A stretch of 64,000 nt of DNA, taken from NCBI RefSeq assembly GCF_050624435.1, contig NC_134546.1, positions 39,325,501 through 39,389,500 on the forward strand, in the 5' to 3' direction. Shown one piece after another: positions 46,325 through 56,430 of this stretch; position 1 is the stretch's first letter, and each line of letters opens with the position of its first letter. The position numbers were made by a program, and so were the translations under genes. The notes beneath the pieces are model-generated. The model saw only the letters and a list, made by a program, of their open reading frames with translations. It had not been told where the DNA came from and did not search any database. Source of the stretch: Tenrec ecaudatus (Eukaryota > Chordata > Mammalia > Afrosoricida > Tenrecidae).

Positions 46325-46575
46325 GTGAGTGAGGTGGGGGCTATGGGTCCATGGGTCTTCATTGCCTGGTTTCCAGAAAGAGATCGCCAGGCCTTTGTTT
46401 CTCATCAGCCCTCGTCTGGAAGCTCCACCCAGGCCTGTCCATCATCAGAGAAACCTGCAGGCCTCTGCTGGCAGGCGGGCAGTGGCAGCCCCGGGGTGCG
46501 TGCAGGGTCAAGAATTAAACCCAGGCCTCCCAGACAAAAGCATAGGGTTCTACCGTTGCCCTGACCACACCCCAC
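46325..46575 (-). repeat. tRNA-Gly-headed SINE, minus strand
   Basis: Third copy of this family. The body reads 'agagatcgccaggcctttgt', 'cgtctggaagctccacccag', 'ctgcaggcctctgctggcag'. The tRNA-like end reads 'tcaagaattaaacccaggcc', 'tcccagacaaaagcataggg', 'ttctaccgttgccctgacca', which on the minus strand follows tRNA-Gly from its 5' acceptor side to the TpsiC arm. Confidence 0.7.
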
Positions 46576-47069
46576 CCTCATCAAAGTGCCACTTCCACCC
46601 GTCTATCCTGACTCATAACAACCCTGCAGGATACAGGAGAACCGCCCCTTTGGAGTTCAGTGACCTTAACCCTTCACAGGAGCAGACGGCCTGCCTCCTT
46701 TTTCCCCCCCGCAAGATGTGGGGTGGGGTTGAAGCCCCTGACTTTATCATTAGCGGCTCAATATGTAATCCACTCTGCAGCCAGAGCTTCCGATGGCCCC
46801 GCATGAAAGTGTACACGGTTAGAGGACGTTGGTGACTCCGCATCCTCGCATTTTAGTGCACCTAGAGATTTCATCTGCAGCATGAACACCTTTGGTTCAA
46901 GGTCATTCACTCCCGGCCACGTTTCCTCGGAACGTGCTGAGCAAGAGAATAAGGTGCAGGCTCCCTGTTCCTCCCCATTCCACAGGCAGCCCCCTCTCCT
47001 TGTGTCTTCGCGGCCACGTCCCTGAGACACACTGGGGAAGGTCAGAGACATGGCTGCACGGGGCTCCTG

Positions 47070-47290
47070 GTTGCAGGAGCCCTGGTGTTACCATGGGTTA
47101 TGTGTTGGGCCCCTCACAATAAGGTCAGCACTTTGAAACCCCAAGCTGCTCCACCAGAGAAAAGGGAGATGTTCTCCTCCTACCAAGACTTACTAGCTCA
47201 GAAACCCACAGGGGGGCAGTCTGACTCTGCCTTGTTCAGGCTCTCTGAGTTGGAATTGACTCAGTGATCATGAATTTGGTTGGTTTGGGT
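47070..47290 (+). repeat. AfroSINE
   Basis: Starts 'caggagccctggtgttacca', continues with 'aaggtcagcactttgaaacc', 'ccaagctgctccaccagaga', 'tagctcagaaacccacaggg', 'gagttggaattgactcagtg' and ends 'tttggttggtttggg'. It is complete. Confidence 0.85.
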
Positions 47291-47901
47291 TTCAGCCCCT
47301 GGACACCTGGCTGCTTTTAATTCTACCAAAGGGGACATTACTGCTATCAATGGCCACTTCTCAGACCTCACCTACACGATCCACATGTCCCCATGTGGTT
47401 ATACCATGGCAAGTTCAATGGCACCAGCAAGCCTCAGAACAGGAGGTGCGTCAGGAAGTCTATCTCTGTCTTCCAGTATTGTGGGCCTGCCAACATCAGG
47501 GAGGGTGAAGCTGACGCAGAGTGTGTCGCAGACTCCAACGGTGTCTCCCCAGCCTCGGAGAAGACTGGGACCCAACGGAAGCGTGGTGCCCAAAGGGCCA
47601 TCCTCTCCACTCCTTGTGTGGATGCCGCATGTTTGTGATGGGCATGAACCACCATGTATGACAATTCCCATGGCAGGGCCAGCAATTCCTCTTGTACCAC
47701 CAATCGGTTGGCCCTGTGGTCAGGGTCCTTCCCGCCAACTGGATTCCTTCACCAAGACCTCGCCACAGGCCCTACAGGGCCGGCCGGGCACACGCTCCCA
47801 CCCGCCTTCCCCAACTTGTCATCACTTCCCCTTACCCAGAGAGAGCCCAACAATGTCGTTCCTTTTTACTCCTATTACAATTGTAAACAGGGTTGTTGTT
47901 T

Positions 47902-47923
47902 TGTGTGTGTGTGTGTGTGTGTG
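47902..47923. repeat. (TG)n microsatellite
   Basis: About 11 TG dinucleotides between 'gttgtttt' and 'gctgtacg'. Confidence 0.9.
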
Positions 47924-48587
47924 GCTGTACGTTACAATAGTTTGAAGAGGAGAGTCAACTCATCCTTCTGCCAGGGTAAAGGATCGTGTGGGAGGGAAGG
48001 AAAGTCAGAGTCCAATTAAAAAGCCCATATGACTGACCTTGAACTTCACTGCTTTGGAATACATGGACAGACCTGATGTCCGCCAGCCAGCTTCTTGGAT
48101 TCGAGAGTCTGAGGCTTGGTTCCACTAGCAGCAAACAAAGCAGCTGGCCCGTGTGGAAACATGCCCGCTTCCTGCCAGTTGGAATGACCCACACGCCATA
48201 AGGTCCCTCTCCAGGCCTGCTTCATCTAAGAATAGCATGTGTAATAAATTGGGGGGATAACTTTTGCTCCACTTCTCACTAACACCATTCATTCTGTTTG
48301 CTTTTTTTACGGGTGACGTTTGAAAAACCAAGGTGATGACGAGAATGGAACATTCTGTGTGGAGAACATCTTGTGTGGGGCACGATGCTCCTTGAGACTA
48401 CTGGCTTGGTGTTTGCATGTTACTCTGAGGCTTCCCACACAGACATAGTTTATTTGATCTCATTGCCACCACAGGGTCTGTTACAGACTTCACATTTCCC
48501 TAGTAGGCCATTGCTCACGCCAGCCCGGCTTCTCATTGCAATTCCAGCGTCGGTCTGTAGGGGGTGCTCATACAAAAGAGCAATGTA

Positions 48588-49611
48588 CGGTAGAACCGGG
48601 ACCTCCGCTTGAATCTGTTCTAGAAGGAGCGTTGAGATGCGATGCAGTCGAGTTCCGAATCAATTTTTCCCACGAGAAATAACTGAAAATGGATTAATCC
48701 ATTCTCGACCACAAAGTATTTATCCTAACCTTGCCTTTTTATAAAAACAAACAGAAATCTCAAGGTAAATAAGTTCAGAGTTAAATACTATCATTTAAAT
48801 AAGAAACAAAACATTTTAAAAGTTCCCAACAACTACAGTGTGGCCCATACCTTGAGGCTGATGAGGATCTGGATTTGTGGACACAGATGCGGAGAGGAGG
48901 GGTGGAGAGAGAGTCGTTGTTTGGAAGGGAAATCCCCTTCCATAAAAATCAACTTATCGCTGCTTTTCAGCAGTTTTTAATCCCCTTCTTTGCCTTTTTC
49001 ACTAGGACCTGGCTGGCTTTCTCTAAAACAAAACTCTGTCTAATGTGGTCTGCTGTTGGCATTTTCTTACCTGTTTTCTAAAAGGGTTTACTAAATTATC
49101 ATCAACAATATCAATAACATGGTTAACCAGTTCCTTATCATGATGACTCTTTTTTTAAAAAAACTCTTTCTTAGGACCCATGTTTTTTTTTTTAACAATT
49201 TATTGGGGTTCATACAATTCTTATCACAGTTCATACATATACATACATCAATTGTATAAAGCACATCTGTACAGTCTTTGCCCTAATCATTTTTTTCTCC
49301 TCTTTTCTTTTTTACATTTTATTAGGGATGGACCCATGTTTTTTTTTATCTAAAAACAGTACAAAAAGTGACCAAAACTAAGAAACTTATAGAAAAACAT
49401 TGGAACGCAGCCACAAAAGGTTTAAACAGCGCATGCTAACAATGACAACTAGCGCCTAGTGACTGAAACTCAAACTGCTTCTGTTTAAAAAAATCATGTG
49501 CATCGGGTCGGGGTCTGATTTGTTTCAGCTCCAATGCACAATTTTCTCGACATTTCCCGTCGAAATGTGATTACGTCGCGTGCTGATGCAGTGGGTACCG
49601 GGGTTCTCCTG
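48588..49611. mobile_element. Tigger/pogo-like DNA transposon relic with imperfect TIRs
   Basis: The left end cggtagaaccgggacc and the reverse complement of the right end (caggagaaccccggtacc) match over most of 16-18 bases. A TA precedes the left end and TG follows the right, compatible with a decayed TA duplication. Just inside the left end, 'cgagttccgaatcaattttt' and 'gaaaatggattaatccattc' resemble TcMar-Tigger-type terminal regions known from other mammals. The interior has no intact transposase frame, and a small L1 sits inside. Without it the relic is about 0.87 kb, so it is likely an internally deleted copy. Confidence 0.6.
49192..49329 (-). mobile_element. Tiny L1 3'-end insertion (about 138 bp) with 18-bp TSD
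   Basis: The 18-mer ggacccatgttttttttt flanks the insert (49174-49191 and 49330-49347; the T run blurs the left edge). Inside lie one full 3'-end unit ('tacatatacatacatcaatt') and the start of the second tandem unit ('tacattttattaggga'), where the copy is truncated. Confidence 0.88.
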
Positions 49612-49804
49612 TGTAGCCTTGTGAAGGAGACGGGGCGGCAGAGTGGATGGCGGGCTCGATCTCCTGCCTTGGCACAGATGTCAGGAGAGGGTGCCCAGTG
49701 AAAGGTCAGCTCCATCCCGAGAGCAGCCCATGAGCAAGGGCAGCGTCAAGCCCCGGGAGCCAACTTCCACATGCCTTGTCCAGCGGTCAAACTGCCATGC
49801 AGGA

Positions 49805-49935
49805 GACTGGTTGGTGGTGACACTGCGGGGTAGGTGTTGGGCAATGAAACAGCTTCAGGGTTGGCAAGGAACCCTGTAGGGTCGCTAGGAGATGGGGTCA
49901 ACTCAATGGCAGTGGAGTTGGGCTTTAGGTTTGGG
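49805..49935 (+). repeat. AfroSINE, 3' half
   Basis: Contains 'ggttggcaaggaaccctgta', 'gggtcgctaggagatggggt', 'caactcaatggcagtggagt' and ends 'tgggctttaggtttggg'. The head is unclear. Confidence 0.65.
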
Positions 49936-51139
49936 TGTCCAGGAGACCTAATCTGAGTCCCAGCCGATGCACTTCCTGCACAGCCACCTGTCTAGCAGGG
50001 GAGACTTCCGTGGGACTGTGATGCCCAATGGGTTTCAGTGGAGCCTCTAGGCTAAGGTAGGAAGGCCTTGTGATCTATTTCCCCCAAAAAAATCAACCAG
50101 TGAAAATCCCATGGGTCACATGACCTGATCTTCTGGGGCATAGGGTTGTCAGAAGTTGGGGCCGATGATGACAGCTAACAAAATCCTGCTTGGATACCAA
50201 TGACCATGCACCAGCAGGTCCAGCCCATTGGCACAGATTCCAGGAAGGGGAGGCCACCAGCCTCCATGGGGGCTGGCCCTGAGAATGTCACACTGGTGAC
50301 AATGGACGCTGGTTCCTGAGGTCTGCTCTTCACCATTAGCAAGGCTCTTGAGTGGACAATCATCCCCTCTCCAGACCACTTCCTTCTCCTCTTCCTCTTC
50401 CTCCTCCTCCTCAGAGCCTCCCTCACACCTTGGCTCCCTTGGAGGCCTTCTCAGTCCCCCCCAAGCTTCTCTGGCCCCCAGCCCCAGCCCCTCCCAGCTT
50501 CACTTGCCCTCACCCAACCTAGGCCTCGTGGTCACCTCGATTCTTCCACCCGCTAACCAAGTCCTTCTTCCTTGCTGCCAACCGTGGCCACTGAGGGTGC
50601 GGGAGGGAATCACCAAGCCACACAGAGTAGATCCCGACCAAGGTTGCTGCTCTCTCCTGAGCCACATGCCCCGGCTGCCAGCAAGCCTTCCTCGATGCCA
50701 CCAGACAGACCAGCCACTGTCCCTCCGAGCCTAAAGACCACAGCCCATCCCCTTTCCCTTCGTGCTCAGCTCAGTGGCCTCGTGTGCTGGCTGCGGTGTA
50801 GCATGGGACCTGCCCGTACGTACGTAGCAGGCACTCAGGAACCACAGGAAGGCGTTAAGTGACCCAAGGAGACAACTCTGGTCATTCCGTACAAAAGAAT
50901 CAAAAAGTATTGCTACAAAAGCCCAGAACCCACAATTAGACAAAAACAGCAACACGTGAAGCTATGCTGTCTTGCCGTGTCCTCCACCGAGGTCCATACA
51001 CTTCTGAAGGCCTCGTTTCCAGCTGCCTACCCCTGCCCCCGCGAAGGCTGTGCTGTCTTCGGCACGCGGGCGATTTGGGGCGCCCTCAAGGGACTCAAAG
51101 ATGCTTCTTTTTCCATGGCCTTTGAGTTAGGTGCTTTCA

Positions 51140-51540
51140 GCTGCACTCTCTAAAGAAACGAAACCGGCGACACTCATTGATGTATAAGAAAAGACGTTAC
51201 ATCAATTTTAAAAATGTCCTATCAAAAAGCGTCTCGACCCAGTCCAATCCCAGTCCCTGGGTGCGGTGCCGGCAGGGGCCCTCTCCGGAGGCACGCAGCT
51301 GCCGATGGATGGAGCAGAGGAGTGAGGCGGGTGCCTGGGAGCTCACCGGCCATTGGGTGCAGTCATCGCAAGGGTCCAAGGCTTGCAGGAACAAGTCAGG
51401 GCCACTACTGGACTGCCCACCCTAGACCCGGATGTGCACCAGGGACACAGGAAGCAAGAGAGAGAGGTTTCCAGCCTCATCAAAAGGCCCCTCTTCAGAG
51501 TTCTACATCCTTTGAGTAAAGTGACGCACAGAAACAGTCA
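51140..51540 (-). mobile_element. MaLR-like LTR, diverged, minus strand
   Basis: Shares the terminal plan 'ctctaaagaaacgaaaccgg', 'cactcattgatgtataagaa', 'acgttacatcaattt' with the better-preserved LTRs, then 'cgacccagtccaatcccagt'. The far end is uncertain because the family similarity fades after about 51,450. Confidence 0.55.
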
Positions 51541-51751
51541 CCATGATCTCTGGAGCTGACCTCCAGGCCCGGACTGAGCTGCCAGCTGGTGGCCGGACAC
51601 CTGTGGTTTTCGAAGGTTCCCTGCGAAGATTAAGACAAGTGTGTCGCTGGGAGAACTTTTCTGCAACCAGGCTGCTGGCAGAGACCGGGTTAACTGCGTC
51701 CATTTGGCAGAGCTCCGTGCACGAACTGGGACCCAGAGAGCATTCCTTGCG

Positions 51752-52480
51752 TTGTTGGTTTTAATCATTTTATTGGGGGCTCTTACAGCTCTTATAACAA
51801 TCCACACATCCATTATATCAAGCACATTTTTAAATAGGTTGCCATCATCATTTTCTAAGCATTTGCCTTCTAATTGAATCCTAGGTATTAGCTCCTCTTT
51901 TCCCTCCCTCCCTCCCGCCCCCTCCTCCCTCATGACCTCTTGATACATGATACATTATTATTGTTCTCGTATGTTACACTGACCACTGAATCCCTTCACC
52001 CACATTTCTGTTGTTCATCCCCCTGTGTGTGTGGGGGGGGATTATGTGTCAATCATTGTAATGGGTTCCCCTTCCTCCCCTCCTTCCCACCCACACCTTC
52101 TCCCTGCCCTCCTAGTACCACTACTCCCAATTCTGTTCCTGAGGGGTTTATTGGACATGGATGTTGTGTGTCGTGAGTTCTGATCTGTACTGTGCTGGGG
52201 TCATGGTAGTGGGGGATGAGGAAGCCTCAAGGAACCAGAGGAATATTGTGGGTTTCATCGGTGCTATGCTGCACCCTGGTTGACTCATCCCTTCCTTGTG
52301 ACCCTTCTATGAGGGATGTCCCATTGTCTACAGATGGGTTTGGGGTCCCTGCTCCAACCCTCTTCGTTCTCAACAATATGTTTGTTTGATTGGGTTGGCA
52401 TATTTTTGTTTTTTATTTGGGGGGGGGGCGGGATGTGTCTTCTGGTGCCTGTTACCTGATTCCATTGCTAGAGCATGACT
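51752..52480 (-). mobile_element. 5'-truncated L1 3'UTR, minus strand, older copy
   Basis: L1 3' end near 51,762-51,830 ('ttttattgggggctcttaca'), then 'cccctcctccctcatgacct', 'tcacccacatttctgttgtt', 'ctgaggggtttattggacat' and 'tgcaccctggttgactcatc'. Divergence from the other copies is higher than average, so it is an old insertion. Confidence 0.78.
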
Positions 52481-52614
52481 TTTTTACTTACCCTCCAATG
52501 TAATCTTGGACAACCCCCCCCTCCAAAACCCCAAAACCACCCCCCAAGCGTTTCCTGTTAGGAGAATGGAACAATGCAGCCTTGTCCCCAATAAAACCCT
52601 GAAAATAAGGGGTG

Positions 52615-52745
52615 AGAGTCATGAGCTTTGGAGCAAAGCTCCTCCAGAGAAAGATGAGACTGTTGCTCCTGTCGAGTTCTATGTCCCCGTGGAGGCAGTG
52701 ACACTGCGTTACAGGGTCTCTGTGAGTGGGTTTGGAGCTAGAACT
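52615..52745 (+). repeat. Possible AfroSINE remnant
   Basis: Blocks 'gctcctccagagaaagatga', 'gactgttgctcctgtcgagt' and 'acagggtctctgtgagtggg' follow SINE order, but the head and box B are not recognisable. Confidence 0.4.
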
Positions 52746-53144
52746 AGGTTTGGAAAAGGGTCCCAGGGGGTGAGGGAAAGAGCACATTCTGCGAGGCTTT
52801 GCTACCATCTAGTGGCCATGCATCAAGTGACAAGTGGTCTATGGAGTGCCCTGAGAGGATCAATAGTCATGATGATGAAGATGTTAAATCTCAGGATCCT
52901 AAAATGTTATGGAAAGAGTCATGACTGCAGGTGGGCAATGCATGCTGATAGAATATTCCTTCTGATCCTGGCCCATGCCATGTGCTGGGGCAGTGCCCAG
53001 GTTTCTGGTCGACCCAGGGCCCAGGACAAAGCAGTACCTCCAGCTGAGGACACAGGAGCACAGGCCGGGGAGTGGGGAGGGCTAGATTCTTCCTTTGATA
53101 CACATCTATTGGCTGACACCTTTACAAAGAACTACCGTTTCAGC

Positions 53145-53925
53145 GAGCAGCACTGCTGGTGCCATGATTAAAGCGCTGACTGAGAACCACCAGCCACTCT
53201 ATGGGGAAAAACATGGCAGTCTACTTTTGTTCCGTTTTTTGTGTTGGGGTTTTTTTTAGGAAGTTTTCCTACAAGAGAATTTATTCTTTTTTATATGTAT
53301 AAATTATTTTATTAGGGGCTTGTACAATTCTTATCACAATCCACACATCCATCCATTGGGTCAAGCACCTTTGTACATTTGTTGCCATCATCATTCTCAA
53401 AACATTTTCTTTTACTTGAGCCCTTGGTATCAGCTCCTCAATTTTTTCCCCTCCCTCCTCAGCCCTCCCTCCCTCATGAACCCTTGAAAATGTATACATT
53501 ATTATTATTTCATGTCTTACAGTGTCCGATGTCTCCATTCACCCACTTTTCTGTTGTCCATCCCCCAGGGAGGAGGTTATAGGTAGATTATTATAACCTA
53601 TTCCCCCCTTTTTACCCCACCTTCCCTCCACCTCCTGGTATTGCCGCTCTCACCACTGGTCCTGAAGGGATCATCTGTCCTGGATTCCCTGTTTCCAGCT
53701 CTAATCTGTACCCATGTACATCCTCTGGTCTAGCAGGCTTTGTAAGGTAGAATTGAAATCATGATAGTGGAGGAGGAAGCATTAAAGAACTAGAGGTAAG
53801 TTGTGTGTTCATTGGTGCGACACTGCACCCTGGACAGTCTGGTGCTGTAAAGCCTTGGAAATCCCATGCTTCGCTGTCACGTATGGTCCCACTAGGATGG
53901 GTGGGAGTAGAGGAGTTACATTTTC
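53145..53925 (+). repeat. AfroSINE split by an L1
   Basis: Left part 53,145-53,225 ('ctgctggtgccatgattaaa', 'aaccaccagccactctatgg', 'aaacatggcagtctactttt'). Right part 53,838-53,925 ('cagtctggtgctgtaaagcc', 'ttggaaatcccatgcttcgc', 'tggtcccactaggatgggtg'). The block 'cagtct' occurs on both sides and may be part of the target duplication. A T-rich filler lies at 53,226-53,289. Confidence 0.65.
53290..53835 (-). mobile_element. 5'-truncated L1 3'UTR inside a SINE, minus strand
   Basis: Starts with the L1 3' end ('ttttattaggggcttgtaca', 'ttcttatcacaatccacaca'), then 'tgagcccttggtatcagctc', 'gtccatcccccagggaggag' and 'gtaaggtagaattgaaatca', and ends near 'tgcgacactgcaccctgg'. Confidence 0.82.
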
Positions 53926-53967
53926 ATTCTCATGAACCTTGAACTAAGTCTTTTTACCTTATCAATA

Positions 53968-54200
53968 AGGCCTGGTAGACTGCAGGATAAGCACTGGACT
54001 ACTAACCACAGGAGTCAGCGATTCAAATCCACTGGCTGCTCCTCAGGAAAAGATGGGGTGATTGCTACCGTAAAAATGTCAGAAACCCATAGAGGCGTTT
54101 CTACCCTGTCCTGTGAGGTTGGTCTGAATCTCAATCAACTGGAGAGCAGAGAGTTTTTTCAGATTAGTCAGAATCGACTCGTGGGCAGTGGGCGCTGTCA
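53968..54200 (+). repeat. AfroSINE
   Basis: Starts 'ggcctggtagactgcaggat' and continues with 'actactaaccacaggagtca', 'cgattcaaatccactggctg', 'gcgtttctaccctgtcctgt'. It then has a duplicated tail: 'gttggtctgaatctcaatca' followed by 'tcagaatcgactcgtgggca'. Bases 54,201-54,499 hold nothing I recognise. Confidence 0.78.
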
Positions 54201-54499
54201 GCAGAACCTGTGACGCCATCTGTCATAGAAATTGGCGATGTTTTCGTACCATGAGGATAGCGAGCTCACATCATGTACTCATCACCACTCTGAAATTACA
54301 GTGGGTAGTCGACCTGTGCTCAATCTTATTAATTTATTGATCGAGACGCATGTATTACTGTAGCCACTTGCTTGGCAAGTTTGTTGAAGAGCTGTAATGA
54401 TTGGCATCTTTGAAATCCTTCATTTTCACTTGATGCATTTGGAAGTACTTGGTGACGTCAAAGACTGTCCCACACAAGTCAAGGACCACTGCCCTGGAG

Positions 54500-55779
54500 G
54501 CTCGGGGAAATGACATAAAAGAGCTGCACAGAAAATTTCAAAGGGCAATTTGAGAAAGACTAAGTAAAGTTCATCACGAAATGTGTGCGAAGACCCAGAG
54601 CTAGAAAGCCTGGCAGGAGAGAACTGCTCAGCATATCTCAAGTGGAAAGAATTGAAGAAGAATCCAAGCCTTGTGGTGCAATGCTGAAGGATTATGGGCA
54701 AAATATTGAATGATTCGAGGAGTATCAAAAGAAGATGGAAGAACTACACAGAGCCATTGTACCCAAAAGAACTGGTCACGTTCCACCACTTCAAGAGGTA
54801 GCGCCTGATCAAGAACCAATGATGGTGAAGGAAGAAGTCCAAGTTGCACTGAAAGCATTAGTGTAAAACCATGCCATCAAGTCCATTCCAAGCGTAGTGA
54901 CCCCACAGGACAAGGTAGAACTGCCCCTAAGGGCTCCTCAGACTGCAACTCATAATTGGAGCAGAAAGTCTCATCTTTCTCCCCCAGCGTGGCTGGTGGT
55001 TTTGAACTGCTGACTTTGTGGTTATCAGCCCAAAGCGTAATCACTATGCCAGTGAAAAACAAGGCTCCGGAAATCAATGTACTACCCTTGGAATGTTTTG
55101 GTAAGCTGATGAAGCATGGAAGCATTAATCATCTATGAAGAAATTTGGAAGGCAGATGGCCAACTGACTGTAAGGGATCCATATTTGTGCCCATTCCAAG
55201 GAAAGACGATCCAACAGGATGTGGGAAGTATCCAAAAATATCATTAGTGTCACATGCAAGTAAAATGCTGTTGTAGATAATTCAAAAATCGTTGCCGCAG
55301 TACATTGACATTGCTGCCCAGAACCCAAGCTGGGGTCAGAAGAGGATGTGGCCTGTGGGGTACCACTGCTGGTGTCAGGTGGATCGCAGCTGAAAGCAGA
55401 GACGCCCAGAAAGATGATCGATTTATTGATTACGCAAAGGCATTCAACGGCGTGGACCATAGCAAACACTGAAAAGAATGGGCGTTCTAGAACACTTCAT
55501 TGTGCTCACGTGGAACCTGTACATGGACCGAGAAGAAGCTGTTCTAACAGAGCAAGAGAATATCGTCATGGTTTGAAGTCAGAACATGCCGCTGCGAGAG
55601 GACGTCATGCTTGGTGAAGTGCAGAATCCACGGAAAAGAGGATGAACCGCAAGGAGACGGGTTAACACCGTGGCTACAATGGGCTGAAACATAACTATCT
55701 TGGGCATGGCGCAGGGCTGAGCAGGTTTGCTTTCTGTTGTACCTGGGCTAACGGTGAGTTGAAATCAACTCTATGGCAC
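54500..55779 (+). mobile_element. RTE LINE, internally deleted, with LTR and SINE insertions
   Basis: Plus-strand RTE/BovB-clade LINE. In broken frames it shows the region before the reverse transcriptase (54,515-54,850), then 'IFVPIPRKDDPTGCGKYPKI' and 'SLVSHASKML' (about 55,171-55,270), and 'RFIDYAKAFNGVDH' (about 55,417-55,460) with the first catalytic aspartate. Soon after 55,590 it jumps to the extreme 3' end ('aggacgtcatgcttggtgaa'), so the YADD box and thumb are deleted. A minus-strand SINE lies inside. The tail ends at 55,779 and continues after the LTR at 56,413-56,430. Confidence 0.82.
54864..55058 (-). repeat. AfroSINE inserted in RTE, minus strand
   Basis: Blocks are 'atgccatcaagtccattcca', 'agcgtagtgaccccacagga', 'gtagaactgcccctaagggc', 'tttctcccccagcgtggctg', 'gtggttttgaactgctgact' and 'aatcactatgcc'. 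RTE coding similarity resumes directly afterwards. Confidence 0.82.
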
Positions 55780-56407
55780 CGTGATAGGTGGGTTTATTGT
55801 GCCAACCTGGCCAATAGGAACATGTGGGATTAATCAGGTCATAGTTTGATTGGAGGGCAAAGAGGTAAATGTCTCTGCAAGGCCCGTCCCCCTCTCTCTT
55901 GCTCTCTGGGGATCGGAGCATGCTGTGATATGTGCTGCAGCAGCTGCACTACCTGTGAGCCAAGCCAACCTGTCACTAGAGCTTGAGGCTCCTTGGAGTC
56001 CTGCTTCGCCATGCTGCTGGTGTGTACATCACTTGAGTTCGAGGCTGGTGGATCCTGTTGCCTTGCCTTGTTTGTGTTCGATATCCCATCCAGGTCTGCT
56101 TCGCTAAGGTCCCGAACTACTGACTGTTGGTGACCCACCCGCTGCTTGCTGCCTGCGTGCAGACTCTGCTTGCCTTGACTCAAGGAGGACTCGGCTGTCT
56201 GCTTCCATGACCTTGGAGCTGGCATCCCTCATGAGTTGAAGGACTTCCAGACTATTAACTGTTCCACGGAGGTGAGTTGAACTGAGCCCTCTGTACTCTG
56301 TGTGGGCCAACTAGCTATCATATTGCTTCTCTCTGTGTAAACCTATCCTCATATATAAAATAATAAGTGTCCTGGTTTCATTTCTCTAGAGAACCCTGCC
56401 CAACACA
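55780..56407 (+). mobile_element. MaLR-like solo LTR in an RTE tail, with perfect 5-bp TSD
   Basis: The 5-mer ggcac lies at 55775-55779 and 56408-56412. Deleting the LTR plus one copy rejoins the RTE tail ('ctatggcac' with 'ccaacaataacaaca'). The LTR starts 'cgtgataggtgggtttattg' (first base changed from the canonical T) and ends 'gagaaccctgcccaacaca'. It is the same subtype as 27,317-27,885. Confidence 0.85.
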
Positions 56408-56430
56408 GGCACCCAACAATAACAACAGTT

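Noticed and set aside
47280..47945. Plus-strand frame of about 221 codons
   Set aside because: Begins at the tail of an AfroSINE and ends in a TG microsatellite. No domain is present, and similar overlapping frames occur on both strands.
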